In this document: positions 42,639 through 50,524 of the stretch, one piece after another
Layout: every line of letters begins with the position of its first letter
Numbering within the stretch: the first letter of the stretch is position 1
NCBI RefSeq assembly: GCF_013184805.1
Contig: NZ_JAATNG010000001.1
Coordinates: 124,001 to 188,000, forward strand
Length of the DNA stretch: 64,000 nucleotides
Direction of reading: 5' to 3'
Source of the DNA: Pseudoruegeria sp. HB172150
GTDB lineage: Bacteria; Pseudomonadota; Alphaproteobacteria; Rhodobacterales; Rhodobacteraceae
The notes under the pieces: generated by a model
The model's database searches: none
Told to the model about the DNA's origin: nothing
Seen by the model: the letters and a program-made list of their open reading frames with translations, nothing else
Made by a program: the position numbers and the translations under genes

Positions 42639-42652
42639 CTAAAACGTTATAG
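42639..42652. promoter_or_regulatory. Candidate LacI-family operator near importer start
   Basis: CTAAAACGTTATAG is a 14-base palindrome around CG with a single mismatch pair, ending 36 bases before the binding-protein ATG, where a bound repressor would block transcription. It is probably a site for the adjacent LacI regulator. Confidence 0.58.
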
Positions 42653-42688
42653 GCTCTCCGTAAACGATTTAGCCAAAGGGAGGACTCA

Positions 42689-43918
42689 ATGAGAAAACTG
42701 GCTACTTTGTTGACTGCGACGGCCCTGACGACCGCGGGCGCGGCGCATGCAACGGACCTTGAAGTCATGCACTGGTGGACATCGGGCGGCGAAGCAGCCG
42801 CCGTCGCCGAACTCGCCAGGGCATTCGATGCAACAGACAACCACTGGGTCGACGGCGCGATCGCCGGTTCTGGTGGCACCGCCCGTCCGATCATCGTCAG
42901 CCGGATCATCGGCGGTGACCCGATGGGGGCGTTCCAGTTCAACCATGGGCGGCAAGCCGAGGAGTTGATCGAGGCGGGCCTGCTGCGCGATCTCACCGAC
43001 GTGGCCGAGGCGGAAGGCTGGAAGGACATCGTCAATCCACCCTCGCTGATGGATGCGTGCACCGTCGATGGCAAGATCTATTGCGCGCCGGTGAACATCC
43101 ACTCTTGGCAATGGCTGTGGCTCAGCCACGATGCGTTCGAGAAGGCGGGCGTCGACGTTCCGACCAACTGGGACGAATACGTCGCGGCCGCTCCGGCCCT
43201 GCGCGAAGCAGGTGTCGTGCCGCTGGCACTGGGCGGTCAGCCCTGGCAGGCTTCGGGCCTGTTCAACGTACTGATGGTCGGCCTGGCCGGTCCGGACGTG
43301 CTGGTGCAGGTCTATGGTGAGAACGACGCCGAACTCGCCGCTGGCGAGGAACTGGCGCGCGTTTTCAAGGCCGCCGCCGATGCGCGTGAAATGTCGCAAG
43401 GCTCGAACGTGCAGGACTGGAACCAGGCGACCAACATGGTTATCACCGGCGCCGCCGGCGGTCAGGTGATGGGCGACTGGGCACAGGGTGAGTTCCAGGT
43501 GGCCGGACAGGTCGCAGGCGAGGATTATTCCTGTCTGCCGGGTCTGGGCATCAACGAACTGATCGACACCGCCGGTGACGCTTTCTACTTCCCGGTCGTT
43601 GACGATGAAGAGATCACCGCGGCGCAGGACGTTCTGGCGGCGACGCTGCTGGCGCCCGAAACGCAGGTGGCCTTCAACCTCAAGAAGGGCTCGCTGCCGA
43701 TCCGGGGCGATATCGACCTCGCAGCGGCGAACGACTGCATGAAGAAGGGTCTCGAGATCCTGGCCGCCGGCAATACCTTGCCTTCGACCACGATCCTGAA
43801 CACCGAGGACACGAACAACCAACTCAACGACCTGTTCGTGGAATTCTTCAACGATCCCTCGATCACGCCGGAGGACGCGCAGGCGCGCTTCGTCGACATC
43901 GTCGCGAACGCGGACTGA
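42689..43918 (+). CDS. ABC sugar transporter solute-binding protein
   Basis: A 409-residue periplasmic protein. Signal peptide KLATLLTATALTTAGAAHA, mature start at TDLEVMHWWTSGGEAAAV. This opening and the segments NVQDWNQATNMVITGAAGG and MGDWAQGEFQ are typical of glucose/mannose/xylo-oligosaccharide binding proteins of the GtsA/CUT1 group. A 10-bp hairpin follows the gene and probably gives more binding protein than membrane components. With a GH43 beta-xylosidase in the locus, the ligand may be a xylo-oligosaccharide or related pentose glycoside. Confidence 0.92.
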   Translation: MRKLATLLTATALTTAGAAHATDLEVMHWWTSGGEAAAVAELARAFDATDNHWVDGAIAGSGGTARPIIVSRIIGGDPMGAFQFNHGRQAEELIEAGLLRDLTDVAEAEGWKDIVNPPSLMDACTVDGKIYCAPVNIHSWQWLWLSHDAFEKAGVDVPTNWDEYVAAAPALREAGVVPLALGGQPWQASGLFNVLMVGLAGPDVLVQVYGENDAELAAGEELARVFKAAADAREMSQGSNVQDWNQATNMVITGAAGGQVMGDWAQGEFQVAGQVAGEDYSCLPGLGINELIDTAGDAFYFPVVDDEEITAAQDVLAATLLAPETQVAFNLKKGSLPIRGDIDLAAANDCMKKGLEILAAGNTLPSTTILNTEDTNNQLNDLFVEFFNDPSITPEDAQARFVDIVANAD

Positions 43919-43934
43919 TCGCATCCTGAAGATA

Positions 43935-43957
43935 CCGCCGGCTCCCAGAGCCGGCGG
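43935..43957 (+). terminator. Intra-operon attenuating hairpin
   Basis: A perfect 10-bp stem, CCGCCGGCTC / GAGCCGGCGG, with a CCA loop and ATTTCC after it. It lies 17 bases after the binding-protein stop and about 95 bases before the permease gene. Its position suits a partial terminator or an mRNA-stabilising structure that raises binding-protein output. Confidence 0.7.
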
Positions 43958-44052
43958 ATTTCCACGCCGGTCCGCGCTGGGGGCAGCTTTGCATCAGCGA
44001 GGAGCCTGACGGGAAAGCGGCCGGGGAGGGCCGCTCGAGGGGAGAACGAGTA

Positions 44053-45432
44053 ATGGCGGAAATCGCCGAATCCGTCGTCGGAGCGGGTGCAACGCCCGAT
44101 GATCGGCGCGCGCGTAGCGAACGTGGCTTTGTAACTGGGATCGTCAGTGCTGCGCTTATATGGCTGGCGATGCAGCTTGGCCTGAACCTGCTTTTCGAAC
44201 TGGCCGGACCGACAGGCGCATGGGTTGCGTTCCTGTTGCCTTGGGCCTGTCTGGCCTTTGCCGTCCTGTCGCTTGCAGGCATGTATTCCACCCGCTCCGG
44301 GCCCGTAGTGGTCGGCAGCAACCGCCTGCGGCGCAATGCGTACGGCTGGTGGCTGCTGGCGGCATTCCTGCTGTTGATGGCCATTTTGGGCGAGAGCGCC
44401 GAACCCATCTTCGACCCGCTGGGCAAATTCGGTGGCATCATTGTCGAGTTCTGTTCGGATCATGGGCTCTTTTGGGGCGTCGCCGCCGCACTTGTCGGCG
44501 CCGCGCTTGTGATTGCAGGCACCGACACCCTACAGGCGAACAGGCCGGGGCTTGTCGAGCGCGTGCTGGTGCTGAACCTTACCGCCAAGATCGCAGCCAT
44601 TCCTATGGCGGTCGTCGCGGTCGCCGTCTTCCTTGGCGGAACGATCTGGACGGTGGTCTATTCCTTCACCAACTCCAAGCTTCTGCCACGTGCGCAATTC
44701 GTCGGTCTCGATCAATACGAACGGTTATGGAGCACAAACCGCTGGATCGTCTCGATCGAGAACCTGATGATCTACGGGATCTGCTCTCTGATCCTGTCCT
44801 TCATTATCGGTTTCACCCTCGCCGCCCTGATGGATCAGAAGATCCGGTTCGAGAACACGTTCCGCACCATCATCCTTTATCCCTTCGCGCTATCCTTCAT
44901 CGTCACCGGTCTGGTCTGGCAGTGGATCCTCAATCCGGATTTCGGGGTGCAGAGCATCATTCGCGGTCTGGGCTGGGAAAGCTTCACATTCGATCCGCTG
45001 AACAATGCCGACATCGTCATCTTCGGCATTCTGATCGCTGGGCTGTGGCAGGGCACCGGCCTTGTCATGGTGCTGATGCTCGCCGGTCTGCGCGGCATCG
45101 ATCAGGAGATCTGGAAGGCCGCCCGCGTCGACGGCATCCCGGCGTGGAAGACCTACCTCTTCATCGTCATTCCGATGATGCGGCCGGTCTTCATCACCAC
45201 GCTGGTCATCATCGCGTCGGGCATCGTGCGGCTCTACGACCTTGTCGTGGCGCAGACATCGGGCGGGCCGGGCATCTCGTCCGAAGTCCCGGCGAAATAC
45301 GTATACGACTACATGTTCCAGGGTCAGAACCTTGGCCAGGGCTTTGCGGCGTCGACCATGATGCTGCTGGCTGTCGCCATCGTCGTCATCCCCTGGGCCT
45401 ATCTGGAATTCGGGAGCAAGAACCGTGGCTAA
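44053..45432 (+). CDS. ABC sugar transporter permease with N-terminal membrane extension
   Basis: A 459-residue permease. The C-terminal about 290 residues are a normal MalF/UgpA-like unit with EAA loop EIWKAARVDGIPAWKTYLFIV. The first about 175 residues hold four additional hydrophobic helices (for example GIVSAALIWLAMQLGLNLLF and WLLAAFLLLMAILG). They are separated by short hydrophilic loops and match no domain I can name. The ATG follows GGGGAGAACGAGTA. It overlaps the partner permease by 8 bases. The extension may stabilise the complex or couple it to a partner. Confidence 0.88.
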   Translation: MAEIAESVVGAGATPDDRRARSERGFVTGIVSAALIWLAMQLGLNLLFELAGPTGAWVAFLLPWACLAFAVLSLAGMYSTRSGPVVVGSNRLRRNAYGWWLLAAFLLLMAILGESAEPIFDPLGKFGGIIVEFCSDHGLFWGVAAALVGAALVIAGTDTLQANRPGLVERVLVLNLTAKIAAIPMAVVAVAVFLGGTIWTVVYSFTNSKLLPRAQFVGLDQYERLWSTNRWIVSIENLMIYGICSLILSFIIGFTLAALMDQKIRFENTFRTIILYPFALSFIVTGLVWQWILNPDFGVQSIIRGLGWESFTFDPLNNADIVIFGILIAGLWQGTGLVMVLMLAGLRGIDQEIWKAARVDGIPAWKTYLFIVIPMMRPVFITTLVIIASGIVRLYDLVVAQTSGGPGISSEVPAKYVYDYMFQGQNLGQGFAASTMMLLAVAIVVIPWAYLEFGSKNRG

Positions 45433-46366
45433 TCCGGCAGTTATGTCCCAGACAGCGGCCGGTTTCGACGCCGTGTCGCGGCAACTCGAAGGCCCGCAGG
45501 GCCCGAAACCGCGCAAGCGCTTCTCCCGCGCCAATATCTTCATCTACGGCACGCTGATCGTCGTGGCGTTCTATTACGCGCTGCCGCTCTACGTCATGAT
45601 CGTGACATCGCTGAAGGGGATGCCCGAGATCCGGCTTGGCAACATCTTCTCGCCGCCGGTTGAAATTACCTTCGAGCCGTGGGTCAAAGCGTGGTCGCAG
45701 GCCTGTACGGGCCTCAACTGCGACGGTCTAAGCCGCGGCTTCTGGAACTCTGTCCAGATCACAGTGCCATCGGTAATCATCTCGATCCTGATCGCATCCG
45801 TGAACGGCTATGCGCTCGCGAACTGGCGGTTCAAGGGAGCCGACACCTTCTTCACCATCCTGATCTTCGGGGCCTTCATCCCCTATCAGGTGATGCTGTA
45901 CCCGATCGTGATCATCCTTCGGGAAATCGGGCTTTACGGCACGCTCTGGGGCCTCGTCATCGTGCATACGATCTTCGGCATGCCGATCCTGACGCTCTTG
46001 TTCCGCAACTACTTCACCTCGCTGCCGGAAGAGCTTTTCAAGGCCGCCCGCGTCGACGGTGCGCGGTTCTGGGGGATCTATTTCCAGATCATGCTGCCGA
46101 TGTCGCTGCCGATCTTCGTGGTTGCGATGATCATTCAGGTCACCGGGATCTGGAACGACTTCCTTTTCGGCGTGGTCTACACCAAGCCAGACACCTACCC
46201 GATGACGGTTCAGCTCAACAACATCGTCAACTCGGTGCAGGGCGTGAAAGAATACAACGTCAACATGGCGGCCACGATCCTGACCGGGCTCGTGCCGCTG
46301 ACCATCTACTTCGTATCCGGCAAACTTTTCGTGCGCGGCATCGCCGCGGGCGCCGTCAAAGGCTGA
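45425..46366 (+). CDS. ABC sugar transporter permease, MalG-like
   Basis: A 313-residue six-helix permease with the EAA loop ELFKAARVDGARFWGIYFQIMLP near residue 205 and a roughly 40-residue cytosolic N-terminal tail. A loop after helix 1 contains a pair of Cys (QACTGLNCDGL) that could form a disulfide in the periplasm. It is the partner of the upstream extended permease, 3 bases before the ATPase gene. Confidence 0.92.
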   Translation: MANPAVMSQTAAGFDAVSRQLEGPQGPKPRKRFSRANIFIYGTLIVVAFYYALPLYVMIVTSLKGMPEIRLGNIFSPPVEITFEPWVKAWSQACTGLNCDGLSRGFWNSVQITVPSVIISILIASVNGYALANWRFKGADTFFTILIFGAFIPYQVMLYPIVIILREIGLYGTLWGLVIVHTIFGMPILTLLFRNYFTSLPEELFKAARVDGARFWGIYFQIMLPMSLPIFVVAMIIQVTGIWNDFLFGVVYTKPDTYPMTVQLNNIVNSVQGVKEYNVNMAATILTGLVPLTIYFVSGKLFVRGIAAGAVKG

Positions 46367-46369
46367 GAC

Positions 46370-47449
46370 ATGACTGCTAATTCCGTTGAAATCAAAAATC
46401 TCGACCTGTCCTTCGGCGCCGTCGAAGTCCTGAAGAATCTGAATCTGGAGATCCCGGAAGGCGAGTTCCTTGTCCTGCTGGGCGCGTCCGGCTGCGGCAA
46501 GTCCACGCTGCTGAACTGCATCGCCGGGCTGCTGGAAGTGACCGGCGGCCAGATCTGGATCAAGGATCGCAACGTGACCTGGGAAGAACCCAGCCACCGC
46601 GGCATCGGCATGGTGTTCCAGTCATACGCGCTCTACCCGCAGATGTCCGTGAAGGGGAACCTGTCCTTCGGGCTGAAGAACGCGAAGGTGCCGAAGGTCG
46701 AGATCGAGGAACGCGTCGCCCGTGCGGCGGAGATCCTGCAGATCCAGCCGCTGCTGGACCGCAAGCCAGCGGCACTGTCGGGCGGTCAACGGCAGCGGGT
46801 GGCGATCGGCCGGGCGTTGGTGCGCGACGTGGACGTCTTCCTGTTCGACGAGCCTTTGTCTAACCTCGACGCCAAGCTGCGCGCGGACCTGCGGGTGGAG
46901 ATCAAGCGGCTGCACCACAAGCTGAAGAACACGATGATCTACGTCACCCACGATCAGATCGAGGCAATGACACTGGCCGACCGGATCGCGATCATGCGGG
47001 CGGGCAAGATCCAGCAGCTCGGCTCGCCCGACGAGATCTACAACCGTCCCAAGACGAAGTACGTGGCCGAGTTCATCGGCTCGCCGTCGATGAATTTCCT
47101 GAACGGGGACCTAACTGCGGAAGGCTTTGCCATGGATGGCGAGACGGTGCCGATGCAGGGCTACAAGTTCGCCAACGGCGCGGCTCCCGGTCCGGCATGG
47201 ATGGGTATCCGGCCGGAGCATGTCGCGACGGGCGATCAGGCCCAGGCGATGCCCTACAATGCCGATGTCACGGTCGAGTTATTCGAGCCGATGGGTGCCG
47301 ATACGCTTGTCTGGACCACCGTTGCCGGGCAGCCATTCCACTTCAATCTCGACGGCCAGCACAAGGTTGCCAGTGGCGACCAGATGAAGATTGGCTTCGA
47401 TACTTCCCGTAGCTCGCTGTTCGACAAGAGCAGCGAAGCGCGTCTCTGA
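46370..47449 (+). CDS. ABC sugar transporter ATP-binding protein (MalK/UgpC-like)
   Basis: A 359-residue ATPase: Walker A GASGCGKST, signature LSGGQRQRVAIGR, Walker B VFLFDEPLSNLD, switch His in YVTHDQIEAMTL, and a regulatory C-terminal domain from about residue 240 (WMGIRPEHVATGDQ). It drives the importer of the GH43 locus. It is followed after about 70 bases by a TIM-barrel isomerase gene. Confidence 0.95.
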   Translation: MTANSVEIKNLDLSFGAVEVLKNLNLEIPEGEFLVLLGASGCGKSTLLNCIAGLLEVTGGQIWIKDRNVTWEEPSHRGIGMVFQSYALYPQMSVKGNLSFGLKNAKVPKVEIEERVARAAEILQIQPLLDRKPAALSGGQRQRVAIGRALVRDVDVFLFDEPLSNLDAKLRADLRVEIKRLHHKLKNTMIYVTHDQIEAMTLADRIAIMRAGKIQQLGSPDEIYNRPKTKYVAEFIGSPSMNFLNGDLTAEGFAMDGETVPMQGYKFANGAAPGPAWMGIRPEHVATGDQAQAMPYNADVTVELFEPMGADTLVWTTVAGQPFHFNLDGQHKVASGDQMKIGFDTSRSSLFDKSSEARL

Positions 47450-47517
47450 CACAAAACGGCAAACCGCCAGCAGTACGAAAGAAACAGGCCCTCCGGGGTG
47501 GCACAAGGAACGACCAG

Positions 47518-48270
47518 ATGACCGATTTCTCCTACCAGCTCTATTCCTCGCGCAACTTCCCGCCTCTGTCGGACACGCTGAAGATGGTGGCGAATGCGGG
47601 CTACAAGCAGGTCGAAGGCTACGGCGGGCTTTATGCGAACCCCGGTGATCTGAACCAGCTGAAAGCTGACCTCGACGCCAACGGGCTGACCATGCCCACC
47701 GGCCATTTCAGCCTCGAGATGGTGCGCGACACGCCGGACCGGGTGCTTGAGATTGCGAAAACGCTGGGTCTTAAGGCCGTCTTCGTCCCCGCCGTCGGCC
47801 CCGATCAGCGCAAGCAGGACGCCAAGGGCTGGGCCGCCCTGGGCAACACGCTGGCCGAGGCGGGCAAGCCGATCCAGGACGCGGGTCTGACCTATGGATG
47901 GCACAACCACGCCTTCGAATTCGTTGATACTGGCGGCGACGACATGCCGCTCGACCTGATCCTCGGTGGCGGCGATCTCGCCTGGGAATTCGACGTCGCA
48001 TGGTGCGTCAAGGGCGGGCAGGACCCGCTGCAATGGCTCGAGAAGTACCGCGACCGTATCTTTGCCGCCCACGTGAAGGACATCGCCCCCGAAGGCGAGT
48101 GCACCGACGAGGACGGCTGGGCCGATGTCGGTCATGGCACCATGGACTGGGCCGGCATCATGACCGCCTTGCGCTCGACCCCGTGCCGGTATTTTGTGAT
48201 GGAACACGACAATCCATCCGACCACGCACGTTTCGCCCGGCGCTCCATCGCCTCGGCGCAAAGCTATTAA
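47518..48270 (+). CDS. Sugar phosphate isomerase/epimerase family protein
   Basis: A 250-residue xylose-isomerase-like TIM barrel with likely metal and substrate residues in GWHNHAFEFVD, EFDVAWCVKGG and HVKDIAPEGEC. It is shorter than the second isomerase of the locus and closer to the hydroxypyruvate-isomerase/IolE-like group. It lies 12 bases before the Gfo/Idh/MocA gene. Such isomerase-dehydrogenase pairs often handle 3-keto sugars, so an oxidation, isomerisation, reduction route is plausible. Confidence 0.88.
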   Translation: MTDFSYQLYSSRNFPPLSDTLKMVANAGYKQVEGYGGLYANPGDLNQLKADLDANGLTMPTGHFSLEMVRDTPDRVLEIAKTLGLKAVFVPAVGPDQRKQDAKGWAALGNTLAEAGKPIQDAGLTYGWHNHAFEFVDTGGDDMPLDLILGGGDLAWEFDVAWCVKGGQDPLQWLEKYRDRIFAAHVKDIAPEGECTDEDGWADVGHGTMDWAGIMTALRSTPCRYFVMEHDNPSDHARFARRSIASAQSY

Positions 48271-48282
48271 GGACCTGACAAC

Positions 48283-49425
48283 ATGGACAAACTCGGCGTA
48301 GGCATCATCGGCTGCGGCAATATCTCTACGGCCTACCTCCGGCTCGCTCCGCTGTTCAAGGCACTGGAGGTGCGCGCCGTGGCCGACCTGAACATGGGAG
48401 CCTGCAAGGCACGCGCGGAGGAATTCAACACCGAAGCGCTGTCGGTCGAGGATCTGCTGGCGCGCGACGACATCGGTGTCGTCGTAAACCTGACCATCCC
48501 CGAGGCGCACTTCCCCGTCTCGAAACAGGCGCTTCTTGCGGGCAAGCATGTCTATTCCGAAAAGCCGTTGGTGCTGTCGCTCGAGGGCGGCGAGGAGCTT
48601 TCGGATATCGCCGAAGAGACCGGCCTGCGCGTCGGCTCCGCGCCCGACACGTTCCTCGGCGGCTCGCACCAGCTGGCCCGTGCCCGCATCGACGAAGGGC
48701 TGATCGGCCAAGTCACCGCCGGGTCCGCCCATGTCATGAGCCACGGAATGGAGCACTGGCACCCAAACCCCGATTTCTTCTTCCTGCCCGGCGCCGGCCC
48801 GGTCCTCGATGTCGGCCCCTACTACATCACCAACCTGATCCAGTTGCTGGGTCCGGTGAACCGCGTTGCCTCGCTCGCCACTTCCGCCACGCCGACCCGC
48901 ACGATCCTCACCGAAGGACCGCGCCAGGGCGAGGAGATCCCGGTGAAGACCCCGACCAACATCCATGCGCTGCTGGAGTTCGACAACGGCGCAACGATCA
49001 CCTTCTCGGCCAGCTGGGATATCTGGGCGCACCGCCACGGCCCGATGGAGCTCTACGGCACCGAGGGCTCGCTGTTCCTGCCCGACCCGAACTTCTTTGG
49101 CGGCAATGTCGGGCATGCCGGTCGCGACGGCGAAATCACCGATCTGAAAGCCTGGGACCATCCGTTCGGCCGCACCAATCAGGAGCACCCGAAGCTCGGC
49201 GGACTAGCCAACTACCGCACCGCCGGTCTTGCCGACATGGCGCAGGCGATCCAGGAAGGCCGCCCACACCGCTGTTCGCTGGAGCTCGCGGTGCACGCGG
49301 TGGACGTCATGACCTCGATCCTGACCGCCGGCGAACACGGCCGCTGGATCGAGCTTGACACCACCTGCGAACGGCCCGCGCCAATGACGCCCGCCGACGC
49401 AGCCGCTCTGATGGTGGACGAATGA
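48283..49425 (+). CDS. Gfo/Idh/MocA family NAD(P)-dependent oxidoreductase
   Basis: A 380-residue dehydrogenase. The Rossmann motif is GIIGCGNISTAYL at the N terminus, EKPLVLS carries the conserved catalytic Lys, and the C-terminal alpha/beta domain has YYITNLIQLLGPVNRV. Members oxidise a sugar or inositol hydroxyl to the 3-keto form. It overlaps the aldo/keto reductase gene by ATGA. Confidence 0.92.
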   Translation: MDKLGVGIIGCGNISTAYLRLAPLFKALEVRAVADLNMGACKARAEEFNTEALSVEDLLARDDIGVVVNLTIPEAHFPVSKQALLAGKHVYSEKPLVLSLEGGEELSDIAEETGLRVGSAPDTFLGGSHQLARARIDEGLIGQVTAGSAHVMSHGMEHWHPNPDFFFLPGAGPVLDVGPYYITNLIQLLGPVNRVASLATSATPTRTILTEGPRQGEEIPVKTPTNIHALLEFDNGATITFSASWDIWAHRHGPMELYGTEGSLFLPDPNFFGGNVGHAGRDGEITDLKAWDHPFGRTNQEHPKLGGLANYRTAGLADMAQAIQEGRPHRCSLELAVHAVDVMTSILTAGEHGRWIELDTTCERPAPMTPADAAALMVDE

Positions 49426-50471
49426 CCTATTCCCCGGCAGAAGACCGCTACGAGCGAATGATCTACCGGCGCTGCGGCCAGTCCGGGCTGCAGCTGCCCG
49501 CCATATCGCTGGGCCTCTGGCACAATTTCGGCGGTGACACCGCGCACGACGCCAAGCGCGCGATCTGCCGGACCGCCTTTGACCTCGGCATCACCCATTT
49601 CGACCTCGCCAACAACTACGGCCCGCCTCCGGGCAGCGCCGAAACAGCCTTTGGCGATATCCTGAGGACCGATTTCGCGGGCTACCGCGACGAACTCATC
49701 ATCTCTTCTAAGGCGGGCTACGGCATGTGGCCCGGCCCTTACGGCGAATGGGGATCGCGCAAGTACCTAATCGCCTCCTGCGACCAGTCGCTAAAGCGTC
49801 TTGGTGTCGACTATGTCGACATCTTTTATTCCCACCGCTTCGATCCCGAAACGCCGCTGGAAGAAACGATGGGCGCGCTCGACAGCATCGTGCGGTCGGG
49901 CAAGGCGCTCTATGCAGGGATATCGTCCTACAACTCCGATCGCACGCGCGAGGCAGTGGCGATCCTCAAGGATCTCGGTACGCCCTGCCTGATCCACCAG
50001 CCGAGCTACAACATGCTGAACCGCTGGGTGGAGCGCGACGGCCTGAAAGAGACGCTGGCCGAACTCGGCGTCGGGTCCATCGCGTTCACGCCGCTGGCAC
50101 AGGGCATGCTGACGGCGAAATACCTGAACGGCATCCCCGAAGGTTCCCGTGCCACGCAGGGCAAATCGCTGAACCCGAACATGCTGTCGGAGCATGCCAT
50201 CGAGAACATCCGCAAACTCAACGATATTGCAGAGGCACGCGGCCAGACGCTGGCGCAGATGGCAATCGCTTGGGTTCTTCGCGAAGGCGGCATCACCACA
50301 GCTCTGATTGGGGCGTCGAAACCGAGCCAGGTGGAGGATTGCGTCGGCGCAATCGGTAACCTGGAGTTCAAAACCGACGAACTGGCGCGGATTGACGAAT
50401 ATGCCGACGAAGAGAAGATCAACCTGTGGGCCAAGTCGTCCGAGACGTCCAAGGGTGCGGCAGAGCGGTGA
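49422..50471 (+). CDS. Aldo/keto reductase (YghZ-like)
   Basis: A 349-residue NADPH-linked reductase. Catalytic Asp and Tyr are in HFDLANNYGPPPGSAE, Lys in IISSKAGYGMWPG, His in DIFYSHRFD, and the NADP phosphate region near ALIGASKPSQVED. The GPPPGSAE stretch and length match the YghZ/Kv-beta-like AKR14 group, which reduces L-glyceraldehyde-3-phosphate or sugar aldehydes. Together with the Gfo/Idh enzyme it offers a second redox step for the locus sugar. Confidence 0.91.
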   Translation: MTYSPAEDRYERMIYRRCGQSGLQLPAISLGLWHNFGGDTAHDAKRAICRTAFDLGITHFDLANNYGPPPGSAETAFGDILRTDFAGYRDELIISSKAGYGMWPGPYGEWGSRKYLIASCDQSLKRLGVDYVDIFYSHRFDPETPLEETMGALDSIVRSGKALYAGISSYNSDRTREAVAILKDLGTPCLIHQPSYNMLNRWVERDGLKETLAELGVGSIAFTPLAQGMLTAKYLNGIPEGSRATQGKSLNPNMLSEHAIENIRKLNDIAEARGQTLAQMAIAWVLREGGITTALIGASKPSQVEDCVGAIGNLEFKTDELARIDEYADEEKINLWAKSSETSKGAAER

Positions 50472-50524
50472 CCTGTGACTGCTTTCGCAGATATCTCAAC
50501 ATCGATTGAAGTAAAGGCGCCGCG

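Noticed and set aside
47254-49188. Minus-strand 644-residue open frame
   Set aside because: Antisense shadow of the isomerase and Gfo/Idh/MocA genes; high GC keeps the opposite frame open. No motifs.
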